Source of the DNA: Siccirubricoccus soli
Lineage (GTDB): Bacteria > Pseudomonadota > Alphaproteobacteria > Acetobacterales > Acetobacteraceae
NCBI RefSeq assembly: GCF_024178315.1
Contig: NZ_JAMZIK010000064.1
Location: 1-64,000 of the forward strand
Direction of reading: 5' to 3'
DNA length: 64,000 nucleotides
Shown here: positions 55,248 to 64,000 of the stretch, piece after piece
Layout of the letters: every line of letters begins with the position of its first letter
Numbering within the stretch: position 1 is the first letter of the stretch
Notes under the pieces: generated by a model
Database searches by the model: none
What the model saw: the letters and a program-made list of their open reading frames with translations, nothing else
What the model was told of the DNA's origin: nothing
Translations under genes and position numbers: made by a program

Positions 55248-55610
55248 TCAAGGCTCGCCCAGCACCGCCTCCAGCGGCCAGGGGATCGGCTCGCCCTCCA
55301 CCACGAACTCCACCTCGCCCTCATCCTCGCTGTCCCAGGCGCGGGACAGGGCGATACCGAGCACCGCCAGCCAGGCGGAGCCGCCCAGCGCCGCGGTGAC
55401 ATGCGCCTGCAGCGTGCCGCGGTCGTCATGCAGGCGCAGCACGTGGCGGGTCCAGATGAACTCGCCCTGGCTGCCCTCCCCCTCCTTCACCTCCGCGGTC
55501 AGGATGCGCAGCATCTCCCGCACCCTGCCGTCGGTGCGGATCAGCCGGGCCACCCGCCAGGGCTCCTCGACCGTATTGTGGGTGGTGTATTCCGGCTCGA
55601 TCGGGATCAT
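55248..55610 (-). CDS. Hypothetical acidic protein
   Basis: A 120-residue protein starting MIPIEPEYTTHNTVEEPWRVARL, acidic overall, with a mixed pattern (LRILTAEVKEGEGSQGEFIW, RHVLRLHDDRGTLQAHVTAAL) and a short hydrophobic stretch (GSAWLAVLGIALS) too short for a sure membrane helix. It has normal host codon use and no recognised family. It lies 9 bases past the right end of the low-GC islet, on the opposite strand. Confidence 0.6.
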   Translation of the reverse strand: MIPIEPEYTTHNTVEEPWRVARLIRTDGRVREMLRILTAEVKEGEGSQGEFIWTRHVLRLHDDRGTLQAHVTAALGGSAWLAVLGIALSRAWDSEDEGEVEFVVEGEPIPWPLEAVLGEP

Positions 55611-55730
55611 GGACGCCTCATGAGAGGGTGCGCTGCCGCGGGACGCGCAACGCCGCTCCTCTGCTGCAGCTGGAGCGGGATCGTTCTTGAGCGTCGCTCA
55701 GCCATCCCTGCTCCGACTCGTTGTCTGGTC

Positions 55731-55778
55731 GCGTGATTCACGGTTTCGGTCGATTCGGCCTCAACCGATCACGCTCTA
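55731..55778 (-). repeat. Family D palindrome, copy D2
   Basis: GCGTGAT (55731-55737) pairs with ATCACGC (55768-55774), with a further CGGTT/AACCG pairing inside. On the reverse strand it begins TATAGAGCGTGATCGG, where TAG (55778-55776) is the stop codon of the dihydropyrimidinase. The TAGAGC...GATCGG layout resembles copy D1, though its length and loops differ. Confidence 0.5.
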
Positions 55779-57278
55779 TAGGGGCGGGGCGGCGTCGAAG
55801 CCATTCGCCAGCACCCCATGCGGACGAATGTATGCATAGGGCGGGCGCGGCAGGAAGCGGCCCGTGCCGGGTTCCGCCTGCACCACGCCGTCCCGCATCA
55901 CCACCGCGCCGCGCCGCAACGTCGCCACCGGCCACCCCGTCACCTCCAACCCCTCATAGGGGGTGTAGTCGATGGCGTGCTGCATCAGCGCATTGGTCAG
56001 CACCACCTTCTTGGCGGGGTCCCACAGGGCGAGGTCGGCATCGGCCCCCACGGCGATCGCCCCCTTGCCCGGCAGCCCCATCAGCCGCGCCGGGTTGCTC
56101 GCCGTCAGCCGGACGAATTCATCGAGCCCGATCCGCCCCTTGGAGACGCCCTCCGAGAACAGGATGGGCAGCCGCGCGGCGAGGCCCGGGATGCCGTTCG
56201 GGATGTCGCGGAAGGCGGCATCACGACCGCTCGCCTGCTTGCCCGCCCCGGGCTTGCCCATGGAGAAGCCGCAATGGTCGGAGGAGACGACATCCAGCGT
56301 GCCGCGCCGGATCATCTCCCACACCTTCGCCTGCTCCTCCCGGCTGCGCGGCGAGGGGCTGCACATGAAGGCGGCGCCGGCGAAGCCCCCATGTTCCGGA
56401 CTGCTCCGGTCCATGTCCTCGGCGGTCAGGGCCAGGTATTGCGGGCAGGTCTCGCCCCAGACCTTCACCCCGCGGTGCTGGGCGCGGGCGATCTCCTCCG
56501 CCGCCTCGGCGCAGCTCACATGGAAGACCTGGATCGGCTGGTCCACCAGCTCGGCCAGGGCGATGGCGCGGTGCGTCGCCTCCCGCTCCACCACCGGCGG
56601 GCGGGACCAGGCATGGTATTTCGGCGCGGTCAGGCCGGCCTTGAGCAGCGCCTCGGTCCGCCAGTTGATCGCCGCGTAATTCTCGCAATGGACGGTGACG
56701 AGGCAGCCATGCCGCCGCGCCGCGATCAGCACCCGCAGGTATTGCTCATCGCTCAGATGCAGCGGTTCATAGGTCAGGAAGACCTTCAGGCTGCGGATGC
56801 CCTTCGCCACGATCTGCGGCACCTCCTCCTCCAGCACGCCGGGGAAGGGGTCGGCGATGATCTGATGGAAGCTGTAGTCCAGCATGCCGCGGGCGGCGCG
56901 CTGCTCATAATCCGCCAGGCGCGGCAGCAGGCCCTCGCCCTTCCATTGCGGCACGAAGCACACCACGGAGGTGGTGCCGCCGGCGAAGGCCGAGGTGCTG
57001 GCGGAGACGAAGCTCTCCTCCTGCACCGTCACCTCGGGCGGCGGCGCGCCCTCCTGCGCGCTGGTGTAGCCGCCGCGCGCCGGCTCCTCGATATGGCAAT
57101 GGGTGTCCACGCCGCCGGGCAGCACCAGCAGCCCGCCGGCATCGAGGATGGACTCGGCATCGGTGATGCGCTCCGCCAGCGCCACGATGCGGCCGCCCTT
57201 GATGCCGATGTCGCAGCGCGTGGTGCCGAAGCCGGTGGCGACCACGCCGCCCCGCACCGCCAGATCATATTCCGCCAT
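55776..57278 (-). CDS. hydA: Dihydropyrimidinase (D-hydantoinase)
   Basis: A 500-residue amidohydrolase opening the ring of dihydrouracil and hydantoins. Metal ligands are in the HxH motif PGGVDTHCHIEEP (near residue 58), the carboxylated Lys in RSLKVFLTYEPLH, and later His/Asp in VHCENYAAINW, VFHVSCAEAAEE and DVVSSDHCGFS. ATG 57278 starts MAEYDLAVRGG. No allied pyrimidine-catabolism genes are in the window. The stop codon lies within repeat D2. Confidence 0.93.
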   Translation of the reverse strand: MAEYDLAVRGGVVATGFGTTRCDIGIKGGRIVALAERITDAESILDAGGLLVLPGGVDTHCHIEEPARGGYTSAQEGAPPPEVTVQEESFVSASTSAFAGGTTSVVCFVPQWKGEGLLPRLADYEQRAARGMLDYSFHQIIADPFPGVLEEEVPQIVAKGIRSLKVFLTYEPLHLSDEQYLRVLIAARRHGCLVTVHCENYAAINWRTEALLKAGLTAPKYHAWSRPPVVEREATHRAIALAELVDQPIQVFHVSCAEAAEEIARAQHRGVKVWGETCPQYLALTAEDMDRSSPEHGGFAGAAFMCSPSPRSREEQAKVWEMIRRGTLDVVSSDHCGFSMGKPGAGKQASGRDAAFRDIPNGIPGLAARLPILFSEGVSKGRIGLDEFVRLTASNPARLMGLPGKGAIAVGADADLALWDPAKKVVLTNALMQHAIDYTPYEGLEVTGWPVATLRRGAVVMRDGVVQAEPGTGRFLPRPPYAYIRPHGVLANGFDAAPPL

Positions 57279-57408
57279 GGCTGCGTTCCTCGCTTTGCGC
57301 CGCGCCCGATTGCGGCGCTGATTGCGCCATGGATGCAACCGGCGCGCCAGGGCGTTGGGGAGCCCCCCGCCCTGGGCAAGCGCGCCGCGTCCCGGCATTC
57401 TGCCCGGC

Positions 57409-58554
57409 ATGGCAATGATGGGTGCGCTCCTGGTCGCGGCCTGGCTGGCCGGTGGCGCGCTGGCGCTGCTGGGCTGTGCCTGGACCCTGCACCTGCTGCG
57501 CCGCCCCCAGCCCCAGCCGACGGCCGAGCCGCCGGTGCTGGTGGTGGTGCCGGTGCGCGGTGCCGAGGGGCTGCCGCGCTTCCTGGCCGGGCTGGCGGCG
57601 CAGGACTGGCCCGAATTCCGCGTCGTCTTCGCCGTGGAATCGCAGGTCGACCCGGCCGTGCCCCTGCTGCGCGCCGCCCTGCCGGGGCGGAGCGCCCTGG
57701 TCCTGGCCGGCCCCGCGGCGCGGCGCGGGCAGAAGCTGCAGAACCTCCTCGCCGCCCTGCCCGCCCTGCGGCCCGGCGATGCGGCGCTGGTGACGCTGGA
57801 TGCCGACACCGCTCCGCCCCCCGGCCTGCTGCGCGCCCTGCTCCGCCCGGTGCTGGCCGGGCAGGCGGAGATCGCCTCCGGCTATCGCTGGACCCTGGCC
57901 GCACCGGGCGCAGGCTGGGCGGCGCAAAGCCTGGCGCTGGTCGATGCCGGCATCGGCACCCTGCCGCGCTGCGCCGCCTGCAACATCTGTTGGGGCGGGG
58001 CGACGGCGATCCGCGCCGACGCCCTGGCACGGCTGGACCTGCCCCGGCTCTGGGACCGCGCGATTTCTGACGACCTGACCCTGACGCGCGCGGCACGGCG
58101 CCTCGGCATGGTGATCTACGCCCCGCTGACGGTCCGCCCGCCGGGCGAGGTGGCGGGCGATGCCGCCTCCACGCTGCGCTTCGGCATCCGGCAATACCGG
58201 CTGCTGCGGCTGCACCTGCCGCGCGCCTGGGCGCTGGCCGGGCTGGCGGCCGGGCTGCCGGTGCTGGGCGCAGGCGCCGCGCTTCTGGGCGGACACTGGG
58301 CAGCCTTCCCGGCGGCGCTGCTGCTGCAGGCGGGGCGGGGCTGGCTGCGCCGGCGCATTGCCGCCCGGGTGCTGCCGCCCGGGGAGGCGGCGCGGGTCCC
58401 GGCCTGGCAGCCCTGGCTCGGCCCGCCTGCCGCGCTGCTGCACCTGGCCGCCTGGCTGGGCAGCGCCGGGGGGCGGGAGATCGCCTGGGCCGGGCGGCGC
58501 TACCGGCTGGGCGCGGCGGGCGAGGTCCTGCGCCTGCGCACCGAGCCAGGGTGA
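57409..58554 (+). CDS. Glycosyltransferase family 2 / ceramide-glucosyltransferase-like
   Basis: A 381-residue membrane glycosyltransferase. One N-terminal helix (GALLVAAWLAGGALALLGCAW), a GT-A domain with PVLVVVPVRGAEGLPRF, the DxD-like ALVTLDADTAPP, NICWGGATAIRADAL and the acid/base region WDRAISDDLTL, followed by RQYRLLRLH and further helices. The layout resembles GT21 ceramide glucosyltransferases and HpnI of hopanoid synthesis; the substrate is unproved. ATG 57409 opens at the first helix. Confidence 0.85.
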   Translation: MAMMGALLVAAWLAGGALALLGCAWTLHLLRRPQPQPTAEPPVLVVVPVRGAEGLPRFLAGLAAQDWPEFRVVFAVESQVDPAVPLLRAALPGRSALVLAGPAARRGQKLQNLLAALPALRPGDAALVTLDADTAPPPGLLRALLRPVLAGQAEIASGYRWTLAAPGAGWAAQSLALVDAGIGTLPRCAACNICWGGATAIRADALARLDLPRLWDRAISDDLTLTRAARRLGMVIYAPLTVRPPGEVAGDAASTLRFGIRQYRLLRLHLPRAWALAGLAAGLPVLGAGAALLGGHWAAFPAALLLQAGRGWLRRRIAARVLPPGEAARVPAWQPWLGPPAALLHLAAWLGSAGGREIAWAGRRYRLGAAGEVLRLRTEPG

Positions 58555-58783
58555 AGGGGGGCCGTGGCGGCCTCCGGCCCGACCATCAGGACGCGGACAT
58601 GGAGATAGGCGTCGTCCTGGCCGGCCTGCACCTCATGGGCAGTGACGTGGTTGGCATTGCCGGGCGAGCCGAAATTGCCGACCGACGTGACGGTGCTGCT
58701 GTGGGTCGGCGCTGCCAGGGCGGCCACCGGCGAGCGCCGAGGAAAACAGCCGTCAGCAAGCCATGGGCGAGGAAGGCGGGCAT
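58500..58783 (-). pseudogene. Possible frameshifted small secreted protein
   Basis: On the reverse strand ATG 58783 begins MPAFLAHGLLTAVF, then a different frame continues RRSPVAALAAPTHSSTVTSVGNFGSPGNANHVTAHEVQAGQD. Joining the frames would need one extra T in the GTTTTCC run (58741-58747) and gives a signal-peptide-like start ending AALA before APTHSS. The shared second frame ends in the 3' end of the glycosyltransferase gene. It could be chance, or a decaying gene. Confidence 0.25.
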
Positions 58784-59038
58784 GGCCCGAACCTCCCTTC
58801 CTGGCCGGCACCGGCACGGCGTCGGCAGGGGCGGCAGGATCCAGGCCATGACGGCAACCCACTGAATCAAGTGTCTTTTATTCGCGTGAAATTTTATGGG
58901 CCGGCGCCGGCCTAAAGTCTGCCGACAACCTGTCGCGGGTTTCTCAACCACCGGTCTCCGCCTGCGCTGCCCCTGGCACGACCGTTGCAGTCGCCCTGCC
59001 TTGCCGCCCCGCTCCCCCGGCCGCTAGAACCCTTACAA

Positions 59039-59701
59039 ATGCCCGCCCGTCCGGTTCGAATCGCCCCCTCCCTGCTCGCCGCCGATTTCGCCCGCCTCGG
59101 CGAGGAAGCCCGTGCCGCCGCCGCCGCCGGCGCGGACTGGCTGCATCTGGACATCATGGACGGCCATTTCGTCCCCAATATCAGCTTCGGCCCGGTGGTG
59201 GTGAAGGCGCTGCGCCAGCACGCCAGCATCCCCTTCGACGTCCACCTGATGATCAGCCCGGCCGACCCCTACATCCCGGCCTTCGCCGAGGCGGGCGCCG
59301 ACATCATCAGCCTGCATCCGGAAGCCGGGCCGCATCTGCACCGCTCGCTGCAATCCATCCGGGCGCTCGGCAAGAAGGCCGGGGTGGTGCTGAACCCGGC
59401 GACGCCGGTCAGCGCCGTCGAGCATGTGCTGGACCTCACCGACCTTATCCTCGTCATGTCGGTCAATCCGGGCTTCGGTGGCCAGGCCTTCCTGCCCTCC
59501 CAGCTCGTCAAGATCGCCACGCTGCGGGCGATGATCGACGCCTCGGGCCGGGAGATCGCCCTGCAGGTGGATGGCGGCGTCACCGCCGAGACGGCGCCGC
59601 ACTGCATCGAGGCGGGGGCCGATGTGCTGGTCGCCGGCACCGCCGTCTTCGGCAAGCCGGACTACGCCGCCGCCATCGCCGCCCTCCGAGGGCAGGGCTG
59701 A
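59039..59701 (+). CDS. rpe: Ribulose-phosphate 3-epimerase
   Basis: A 220-residue TIM-barrel enzyme of the pentose-phosphate pathway. It starts at ATG 59039 ([20 protein letters not shown]); [25 protein letters not shown] and [12 protein letters not shown] hold the metal and phosphate sites, and [19 protein letters not shown] follows. The preceding frame to 58985 is unmatched. Overlaps the next gene by one base (TGATG). Confidence 0.97.
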   Translation: MPARPVRIAPSLLAADFARLGEEARAAAAAGADWLHLDIMDGHFVPNISFGPVVVKALRQHASIPFDVHLMISPADPYIPAFAEAGADIISLHPEAGPHLHRSLQSIRALGKKAGVVLNPATPVSAVEHVLDLTDLILVMSVNPGFGGQAFLPSQLVKIATLRAMIDASGREIALQVDGGVTAETAPHCIEAGADVLVAGTAVFGKPDYAAAIAALRGQG

Positions 59702-61356
59702 TGCGGGACCTGCTGCGCGGCACCAGGCGGTTCCTCTCCGGCCTCAAGCCGGTGAAGGTGCCGGACGCCCCGGCGCGGGCCTTCCGCGACCTCTGGCCTG
59801 GCGATGCCGCCCGCGGCGCGAAGCTGCTGCGCGGCGAGTTCGAATGGCTCGGCACCACGCGGCGCCTCGACCCGGTCTCCGGCGACCCGGCGGAGGGATG
59901 GGACGCCGCCTCCGGCCCCGTCGCCTGGCGCGCCGCGGCGCATGGCTTCGCCTGGCTGCGCGACCTCCGCGCCCTCGGCACCGACCCCGCCCGGATGCGC
60001 GGCCGCGACCTGGCGGAGGACTGGCTGCTGCGCGGCGCGCAGGAGCCGCTGGCCCAGGCGCCGGAAGTGGCGGCCGCCCGGGTCTCCGCCTGGCTCGGCC
60101 ACTGGGATTTCTTCGCCGCGACGGCCGAGGACGGGTTCCGCCGCAAGCTGCTGGTGCGCCTGGCGCAGGATGCCCGCGGCGTGGTCGCCGCCCTGCCGGC
60201 AGAGGCGATGCATCGCGGCGCGCTGGTGACGCTGAAGGGCGCCATCGCCGCCGCCGTCGCGCTCGAGGAAGAGTCCTGGATGCAGCGGGCGCTGCGCTTC
60301 CTGCCGGGCGAGCTGGACCGGCAATTCCACCCCGATGGCGGGCAGGTGGAGCGCTCCCCCGCCCAGCTCCTGCTGGCGCTGCAGGACCTGATCGAGATCC
60401 GCAACCTGCTGCACGGCGCCGGCATCAACGCCCCGCCCCTGCTGGCCACGGTGCTGGAGCGCGCCGGCCAGGCGCTCAGGCTGTTCCGCCATGGCGATGG
60501 CGGCCTCGCCCATTTCAACGGCACGCGGGAGGATGGGGCGGGGCTGGTCGATCTCGTCCTCACCCAGGGCCAGGCGCGCGGCCGGGCGCCGCTGCTGCTG
60601 GAGGAGACGGGGTTCCACCGGCTGCAGGCCGGCCGCACCGTCGTCATCGCCGATGCCGGCGCGCCGCCGCCGGGCCGCGCCAAGGATGGCCCCACCGGCC
60701 TGCCCCGCGGTGCCGACCGCACCAGCCATGCCGGGACGCTGGCCTTCGAGATGTCGGTGGGCCGCGACCGGCTGGTGGTGAATTGCGGCGCCGCCCCGGC
60801 GGCCGAGGCCGAATGGCGCGACGCGCTGCGCGCCTCCGCCGCGCATTCCACCCTGGTGCTGGCAGATACCAACAGCAGCGAGCTGCGCGACGAGGGGCTG
60901 GGCCGCCGGCCGGAGCGCGTCGAGGCCGACCGGCACGAGGCGAATGGCGCGCAGTGGCTGGAGGCCAGCCATGATGGCTGGCGCAAGCCCTTCGGCGCGC
61001 TGCATCGCCGCCGGCTGTACCTGGCGGAGACCGGCGACGATCTGCGCGGGGAGGACACGCTGGAGGTGAGCGAGGGCGGCGCGCCCCTGCCGGCCTTCGT
61101 GCTGCGCTTCCACCTGCACCCGGCCGTGGTCGCCAGCCTGCAGCAGGACGAGAGCGCGGTGCTGCTGCGCCTGCCCTCCGGCCAGGGCTGGCGGCTGCGC
61201 GCCAAGGGGGCGCGGCTGGCCATCGAGGACAGCGTCTATCTCGGCACCGAGGCGCGGCGGACCAGCCAGGTCCTCCTGCAGGCGGAGGCCGGGGAGGACA
61301 CCATCCAATGGGCGATCAGCCGCGTGGGGGCGGGCGAGGCACCGCCGGCAGGCTGA
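59701..61356 (+). CDS. Heparinase II/III-family protein
   Basis: A 551-residue protein of two parts: an alpha-helical toroid (residues about 30-330, with RALGTDPARMRGRDLAEDWLL) and the heparinase II/III C-terminal beta-sandwich (SPAGRTDRTSHAGTLAFEM-like stretch, AAHSTLVLADTNSSELRDEG with a candidate His). The family cleaves or processes acidic polysaccharides. No signal peptide is evident at [14 protein letters not shown], so it may be cytosolic. Translation is coupled to rpe. Such rpe-heparinase pairing is common in related bacteria. Confidence 0.85.
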   Translation: MRDLLRGTRRFLSGLKPVKVPDAPARAFRDLWPGDAARGAKLLRGEFEWLGTTRRLDPVSGDPAEGWDAASGPVAWRAAAHGFAWLRDLRALGTDPARMRGRDLAEDWLLRGAQEPLAQAPEVAAARVSAWLGHWDFFAATAEDGFRRKLLVRLAQDARGVVAALPAEAMHRGALVTLKGAIAAAVALEEESWMQRALRFLPGELDRQFHPDGGQVERSPAQLLLALQDLIEIRNLLHGAGINAPPLLATVLERAGQALRLFRHGDGGLAHFNGTREDGAGLVDLVLTQGQARGRAPLLLEETGFHRLQAGRTVVIADAGAPPPGRAKDGPTGLPRGADRTSHAGTLAFEMSVGRDRLVVNCGAAPAAEAEWRDALRASAAHSTLVLADTNSSELRDEGLGRRPERVEADRHEANGAQWLEASHDGWRKPFGALHRRRLYLAETGDDLRGEDTLEVSEGGAPLPAFVLRFHLHPAVVASLQQDESAVLLRLPSGQGWRLRAKGARLAIEDSVYLGTEARRTSQVLLQAEAGEDTIQWAISRVGAGEAPPAG

Positions 61357-61412
61357 GCCGGGGCGCCTGGCGCGCCCTTCCGGCCGGGGCGCCGAGGCCG
61401 TAAGGGGGCGGC

Positions 61413-62534
61413 ATGGCCGCCCCGCTGAAGATCGCCGAAATCACCAATGTCGATTTCTCCCTCCGCCATTTCCTGTTGCCGCTGATGCGCGGCGCCCGGG
61501 CGCGGGGGCATGAGGTGGTGGGGCTCTGCGCCGAAGGCCCGCTGCTGGACCTGCCGCGCAGCGAGGGCTTCCGCGTCATCCCCGTGCCGATGGCGCGCAG
61601 CCTGAACCCGCTGACCCAGGCGCGCTGCCTGGCGGCACTGCGGGAGGTGTTCGCGCGGGAGCGCTTCGACCTGGTGCATGCGCATATGCCGATCAGCGGG
61701 CTGCTGGCCCGCGCGGCGGCGAAATCCGTGGGCGTGCCGCACATCGCCTATACCTGCCACGGCTTCCTCTTCAACCAGCCCGGCCCCTGGTGGCGCCGCA
61801 AGCTGTCCTTCGGGCTGGAATGGGTGGCCGGGCGCATCACCGACACCTACCTGACCGTCAGCGCGGAGGAGGCCGGCGACGCAATCCGCCTCGGCATCCA
61901 CCCGCGCGCCACCGCCGTGCTGAACGGCCGCGATCCCGCGGTCTTCCGCCCGGATGCGGCGGCCCGCGCCGCGGTGCGGGCGGAGCTGGGCGCGGCGGCG
62001 GCGGAATGCGTCATCGTCGCCGTCTCCCGCCTCGTCCGCCACAAGGGCTATCCGGAGCTGCTGGCGGCGATGGAGCAGGTGCCGGACGCCACGCTCTGGG
62101 TGGTGGGCGAGCGCCTTGCCTCCGACCATGGCGAGGACCTCGACCCCGCCTTCGCCCGGGCCGAGGCGGTGCTGGGGCGGCGCTTCCGCCGGCTCGGCTA
62201 CCGGCACGACGTGGCGCGGGTGCTGGCGGCCGCCGATGTCTTCACCCTGCCCTCGCATTTCGAGGGCCTGCCGATGTCGGTCATCGAGGGCATGCTCTGC
62301 GGCCTGCCCGTGGTGGCGACCGACATCCGCGGCCCGCGGGAGATGGTGGTGGAGGACGAGACCGGCTTCCTGGTACCGCCCATGACGGTCGCGCCGCTGG
62401 CCGCGGCGCTGCAGCGCCTGGCGAGCGATGCGGCGCTGCGCGCCCGCATGGGCGCGGCCGGCCGGGCCCGGGCGGTGGAGCGCTTCGACGAGGCGAAGGT
62501 GGTGGGGCGGACGCTGGATTTGCTGGGGTTGTGA
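61413..62534 (+). CDS. Glycosyltransferase family 4
   Basis: A 373-residue GT-B enzyme. MAAPLKIAEITNVDFSLRHF opens the N-terminal Rossmann domain; the donor-binding half has VSRLVRHKGYPELLAAM and PSHFEGLPMSVIEGMLCGLPVVAT, typical E-x7-E type acceptor/donor motifs of GT4. Adjacent to the heparinase-like gene, hinting at an extracellular polysaccharide pathway. Donor and acceptor are unknown. ATG 61413 begins with no better site upstream. Followed by repeat B4a. Confidence 0.9.
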   Translation: MAAPLKIAEITNVDFSLRHFLLPLMRGARARGHEVVGLCAEGPLLDLPRSEGFRVIPVPMARSLNPLTQARCLAALREVFARERFDLVHAHMPISGLLARAAAKSVGVPHIAYTCHGFLFNQPGPWWRRKLSFGLEWVAGRITDTYLTVSAEEAGDAIRLGIHPRATAVLNGRDPAVFRPDAAARAAVRAELGAAAAECVIVAVSRLVRHKGYPELLAAMEQVPDATLWVVGERLASDHGEDLDPAFARAEAVLGRRFRRLGYRHDVARVLAAADVFTLPSHFEGLPMSVIEGMLCGLPVVATDIRGPREMVVEDETGFLVPPMTVAPLAAALQRLASDAALRARMGAAGRARAVERFDEAKVVGRTLDLLGL

Positions 62535-62539
62535 GAATT

Positions 62540-62706
62540 CGGGGCGCTGCCCCCAAACCCCGGCAGGAGGCGCTACCTCCTGCACCTCCGCCGGGGCCCG
62601 GTCCTGGCCCCGGGCCCCGGTGCGCGTTTCAGACCCGAGGTTTGAACCCGCAGACTCACACCGGGGTCCGGGGCGGGGTGCAGGGGGCAGAGCCCCCTGC
62701 CGGAGC
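62540..62706. repeat. Family B elements in head-to-head pair, copies B4a and B4b
   Basis: Between the convergent glycosyltransferase and lldD. B4a (62540-62630) follows the glycosyltransferase stop and has the core CCGGGGCCCG/CTGGCCCCGG around GTC with one mismatch. B4b (62655-62706, reverse strand) has the GGGGGCTCTGCCCCC first module and CCCCGGACCCCGGTGTGAG end but lacks the central core. The lldD reading frame runs into B4b and stops at its TGA. Confidence 0.7.
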
Positions 62707-63816
62707 CCCCTGCTCCTCCCAGAACACCGTCCGGTCGATCTGCTCCAGCCGCGCCCGCCCGGTCAGCGCCATGGCGATCTCCAGTTCGGTGCGCAGGATC
62801 TTCAGCACATGGATCACGCCCACCGGCCCGCCCACCGCCAGCCCGTAGACGCAGGGCCGCCCGACCAGCACCGCCCGCGCGCCGAGCGCCAGCGCCTGCA
62901 GCACATCCGTCCCGCGCCGGATGCCGCCATCCATCAGCACCGGCACCCTTCCCGCCACCGCCTCGGCCACCAGGGGCAGCGCCTCGATGCTCGCCGGCAG
63001 CGTGTCCAGCGCCCGCCCGCCATGGTTGGAGACGATGATTCCGTCCACCCCTTCGGCCACCGCCCGCGCCGCATCCTCCGGCGCCATGATGCCCTTCAGC
63101 AGCACCGGCAGCCGCGTCAGCCCGCGCAGCCAGCCGATGTCCCGCCAGCTCGGCGCCCCGTCCAGCAGGCCTTGGAACACCTCGCTCTCGGCCGGGCCGG
63201 CGCGATTCGGCGGCGGCGGCGCCATGCCCCGCAGATTGACCGGCTCGATCCCCGCCGGCAGGCGGAAGCCGGCCCGCTGCTCGGTGTTGCGCAGGCTCAC
63301 CGGGGCATCGACGGTGACGACCAGCGCCTGGTAGCCCGCCGCCTCGGCGCGGCGGATCAGCGCCTCGGTGAAGCCGCGATCATGCTGGATGTAGAGCTGG
63401 AACCAAAGCGGCGCCTGCGCGCCCTGCGTCCTGGCCACCCCGGCGATGTCCTCCAGGCTCTGGCTCGCCTGGGTACTGACGACCATGCCGGCACCCACCG
63501 CCGCGGCGCCGAACGCCATGGCCTTCTCCCCGTCGGGATGCACCAGGCGCTGGAAGGCGACCGGCGCCATCAGGATGGGGAAGGCCAGCTCCTGGCCGAA
63601 CAGGCTCAGCCGCGTATGGGCGCCCGTCATCTCGGCCAGCACCCGGTTCCGCAGTCGCAGCCGCCTGAAGGCTGCGCGGTTGGCGGCCAGCGTCAGCTCA
63701 TCGGCGCTGCCGCCGGCGATATAGGCCCAGGCCTCGGGCGCGATCCGCCGGCGTGCCGCCTGCTCGTAATCCTCGAGCGCGACGGTGCCCGGGGGGATGG
63801 GCGGGGATGCGTACAT
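62656..63816 (-). CDS. FMN-dependent alpha-hydroxyacid dehydrogenase, C-terminus extended by a repeat
   Basis: A 386-residue LldD-like enzyme oxidising L-lactate or similar hydroxyacids. The catalytic His is in VSNHGGRALDTLP, the FMN site in MDGGIRRGTDVLQALALGA, and RLRLRNRVLAEMTGAH near the N-terminus is the family start region. ATG 63816 (MYASPPIPPG) is chosen. After FWEEQ the protein ends [17 protein letters not shown], and the DNA for that tail is family B repeat B4b; the older end was probably near FWEEQ. Substrate not certain. Confidence 0.92.
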   Translation of the reverse strand: MYASPPIPPGTVALEDYEQAARRRIAPEAWAYIAGGSADELTLAANRAAFRRLRLRNRVLAEMTGAHTRLSLFGQELAFPILMAPVAFQRLVHPDGEKAMAFGAAAVGAGMVVSTQASQSLEDIAGVARTQGAQAPLWFQLYIQHDRGFTEALIRRAEAAGYQALVVTVDAPVSLRNTEQRAGFRLPAGIEPVNLRGMAPPPPNRAGPAESEVFQGLLDGAPSWRDIGWLRGLTRLPVLLKGIMAPEDAARAVAEGVDGIIVSNHGGRALDTLPASIEALPLVAEAVAGRVPVLMDGGIRRGTDVLQALALGARAVLVGRPCVYGLAVGGPVGVIHVLKILRTELEIAMALTGRARLEQIDRTVFWEEQGAPAGGSAPCTPPRTPV

Positions 63817-64000
63817 GCGGCGAGGCTCTCCCTGTCCTGGCAGCCCGGGCCCGGCCCGGCGGCCCCGCCCGCCGGCGCGTGCCGGCCGGGATGCGTCGGC
63901 GACCGTCCTGCCTTCCGCGCCGGGCCGTGCTGCGCGATACACGCTTTTCAGCCATCGCGTCTCCGGGGATCCTGAAGCCGCCATCCTGCTGCGCGGGCGC

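Overview
The window is about 64 kb of very GC-rich, densely coding chromosome with short intergenic gaps. Gene content and order point to an alphaproteobacterium, most likely an acetic-acid-bacteria relative of the Acetobacteraceae/Roseomonas type. Supporting signs are the hslVU block divergent from hisB, a his cluster of the form hisB-DUF2628-hisH-hisA-hisF-hisE, an mdh-sucCD-sucAB block, a TctC/Bug-type binding protein, a bactofilin, and prfB with a classical +1 frameshift site. I see no prophage, transposase, CRISPR array or rRNA. There is one tRNA, tRNA-Val(CAC). Almost everything is housekeeping or ordinary metabolism, so the accessory signal lies mainly between the genes. Layout: 1-1654 two flavin-dependent LLM-class oxidoreductases; 1811-5005 amino-sugar synthesis (glmS, glmU); 5254-6699 a Gph-type phosphatase and a DUF3108 envelope protein; tRNA-Val; 7520-8935 an orphan mannose-1-phosphate guanylyltransferase; 9408-12182 a DUF1501/DUF1800 pair; 12334-13465 prfB; 13533-14870 glcF; 14958-17867 an OpgC membrane protein with two SGNH proteins, one of which seems catalytically dead; 17997-24347 a membrane protein, methyltransferase, Bug receptor, AEC transporter, lipoprotein, bactofilin and EI24 protein; 24540-29632 adenosine-kinase-type PfkB, typA, SirB1-like protein, HIT protein and a small protein; 29843-37312 the TCA block (sucB, sucA, sucD, sucC, mdh); 37722-40663 EcsC-like protein and a molybdopterin oxidoreductase; 40730-43520 hslU, hslV and aquaporin; 44139-49568 the his cluster with three extra genes; 49742-54784 glutathione synthase, FTR1 iron permease with a Fur-box-like site, a two-component system and a DNA glycosylase; 54834-55239 a lower-GC islet with a YrhB/Imm35-like gene between inverted repeats; 55248-58554 a small protein, dihydropyrimidinase and a glycosyltransferase; 59039-63816 rpe, heparinase-like protein, glycosyltransferase and an FMN-dependent hydroxyacid dehydrogenase. 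The genes work together mainly as central metabolism: amino sugars and nucleotide sugars feed the envelope (glmS, glmU, manC, OpgC, glycosyltransferases, bactofilin); sucAB, sucCD and mdh form the second half of the TCA cycle; the his cluster makes histidine; HslVU and TypA handle protein quality and stress; and FTR1 with its probable Fur site handles iron. The most unusual feature is a set of dispersed, bimodular palindromic elements in the gaps. I separate at least three families (called A, B and C here) plus a fourth, D. Within a family the stem length, loop length and spacing are kept while paired bases co-vary. Most copies start at or just after a stop codon, and in family A the stop codon is part of the first stem. 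Nearly every convergent gene pair here is separated by one of these elements or by another large stem. A perfect two-stem H-type pseudoknot pattern lies at 29763-29816. In one case (lldD) the C-terminus of the protein is encoded by a repeat. These look like mobile or selected 3'-end elements and are the best candidates for something undescribed.
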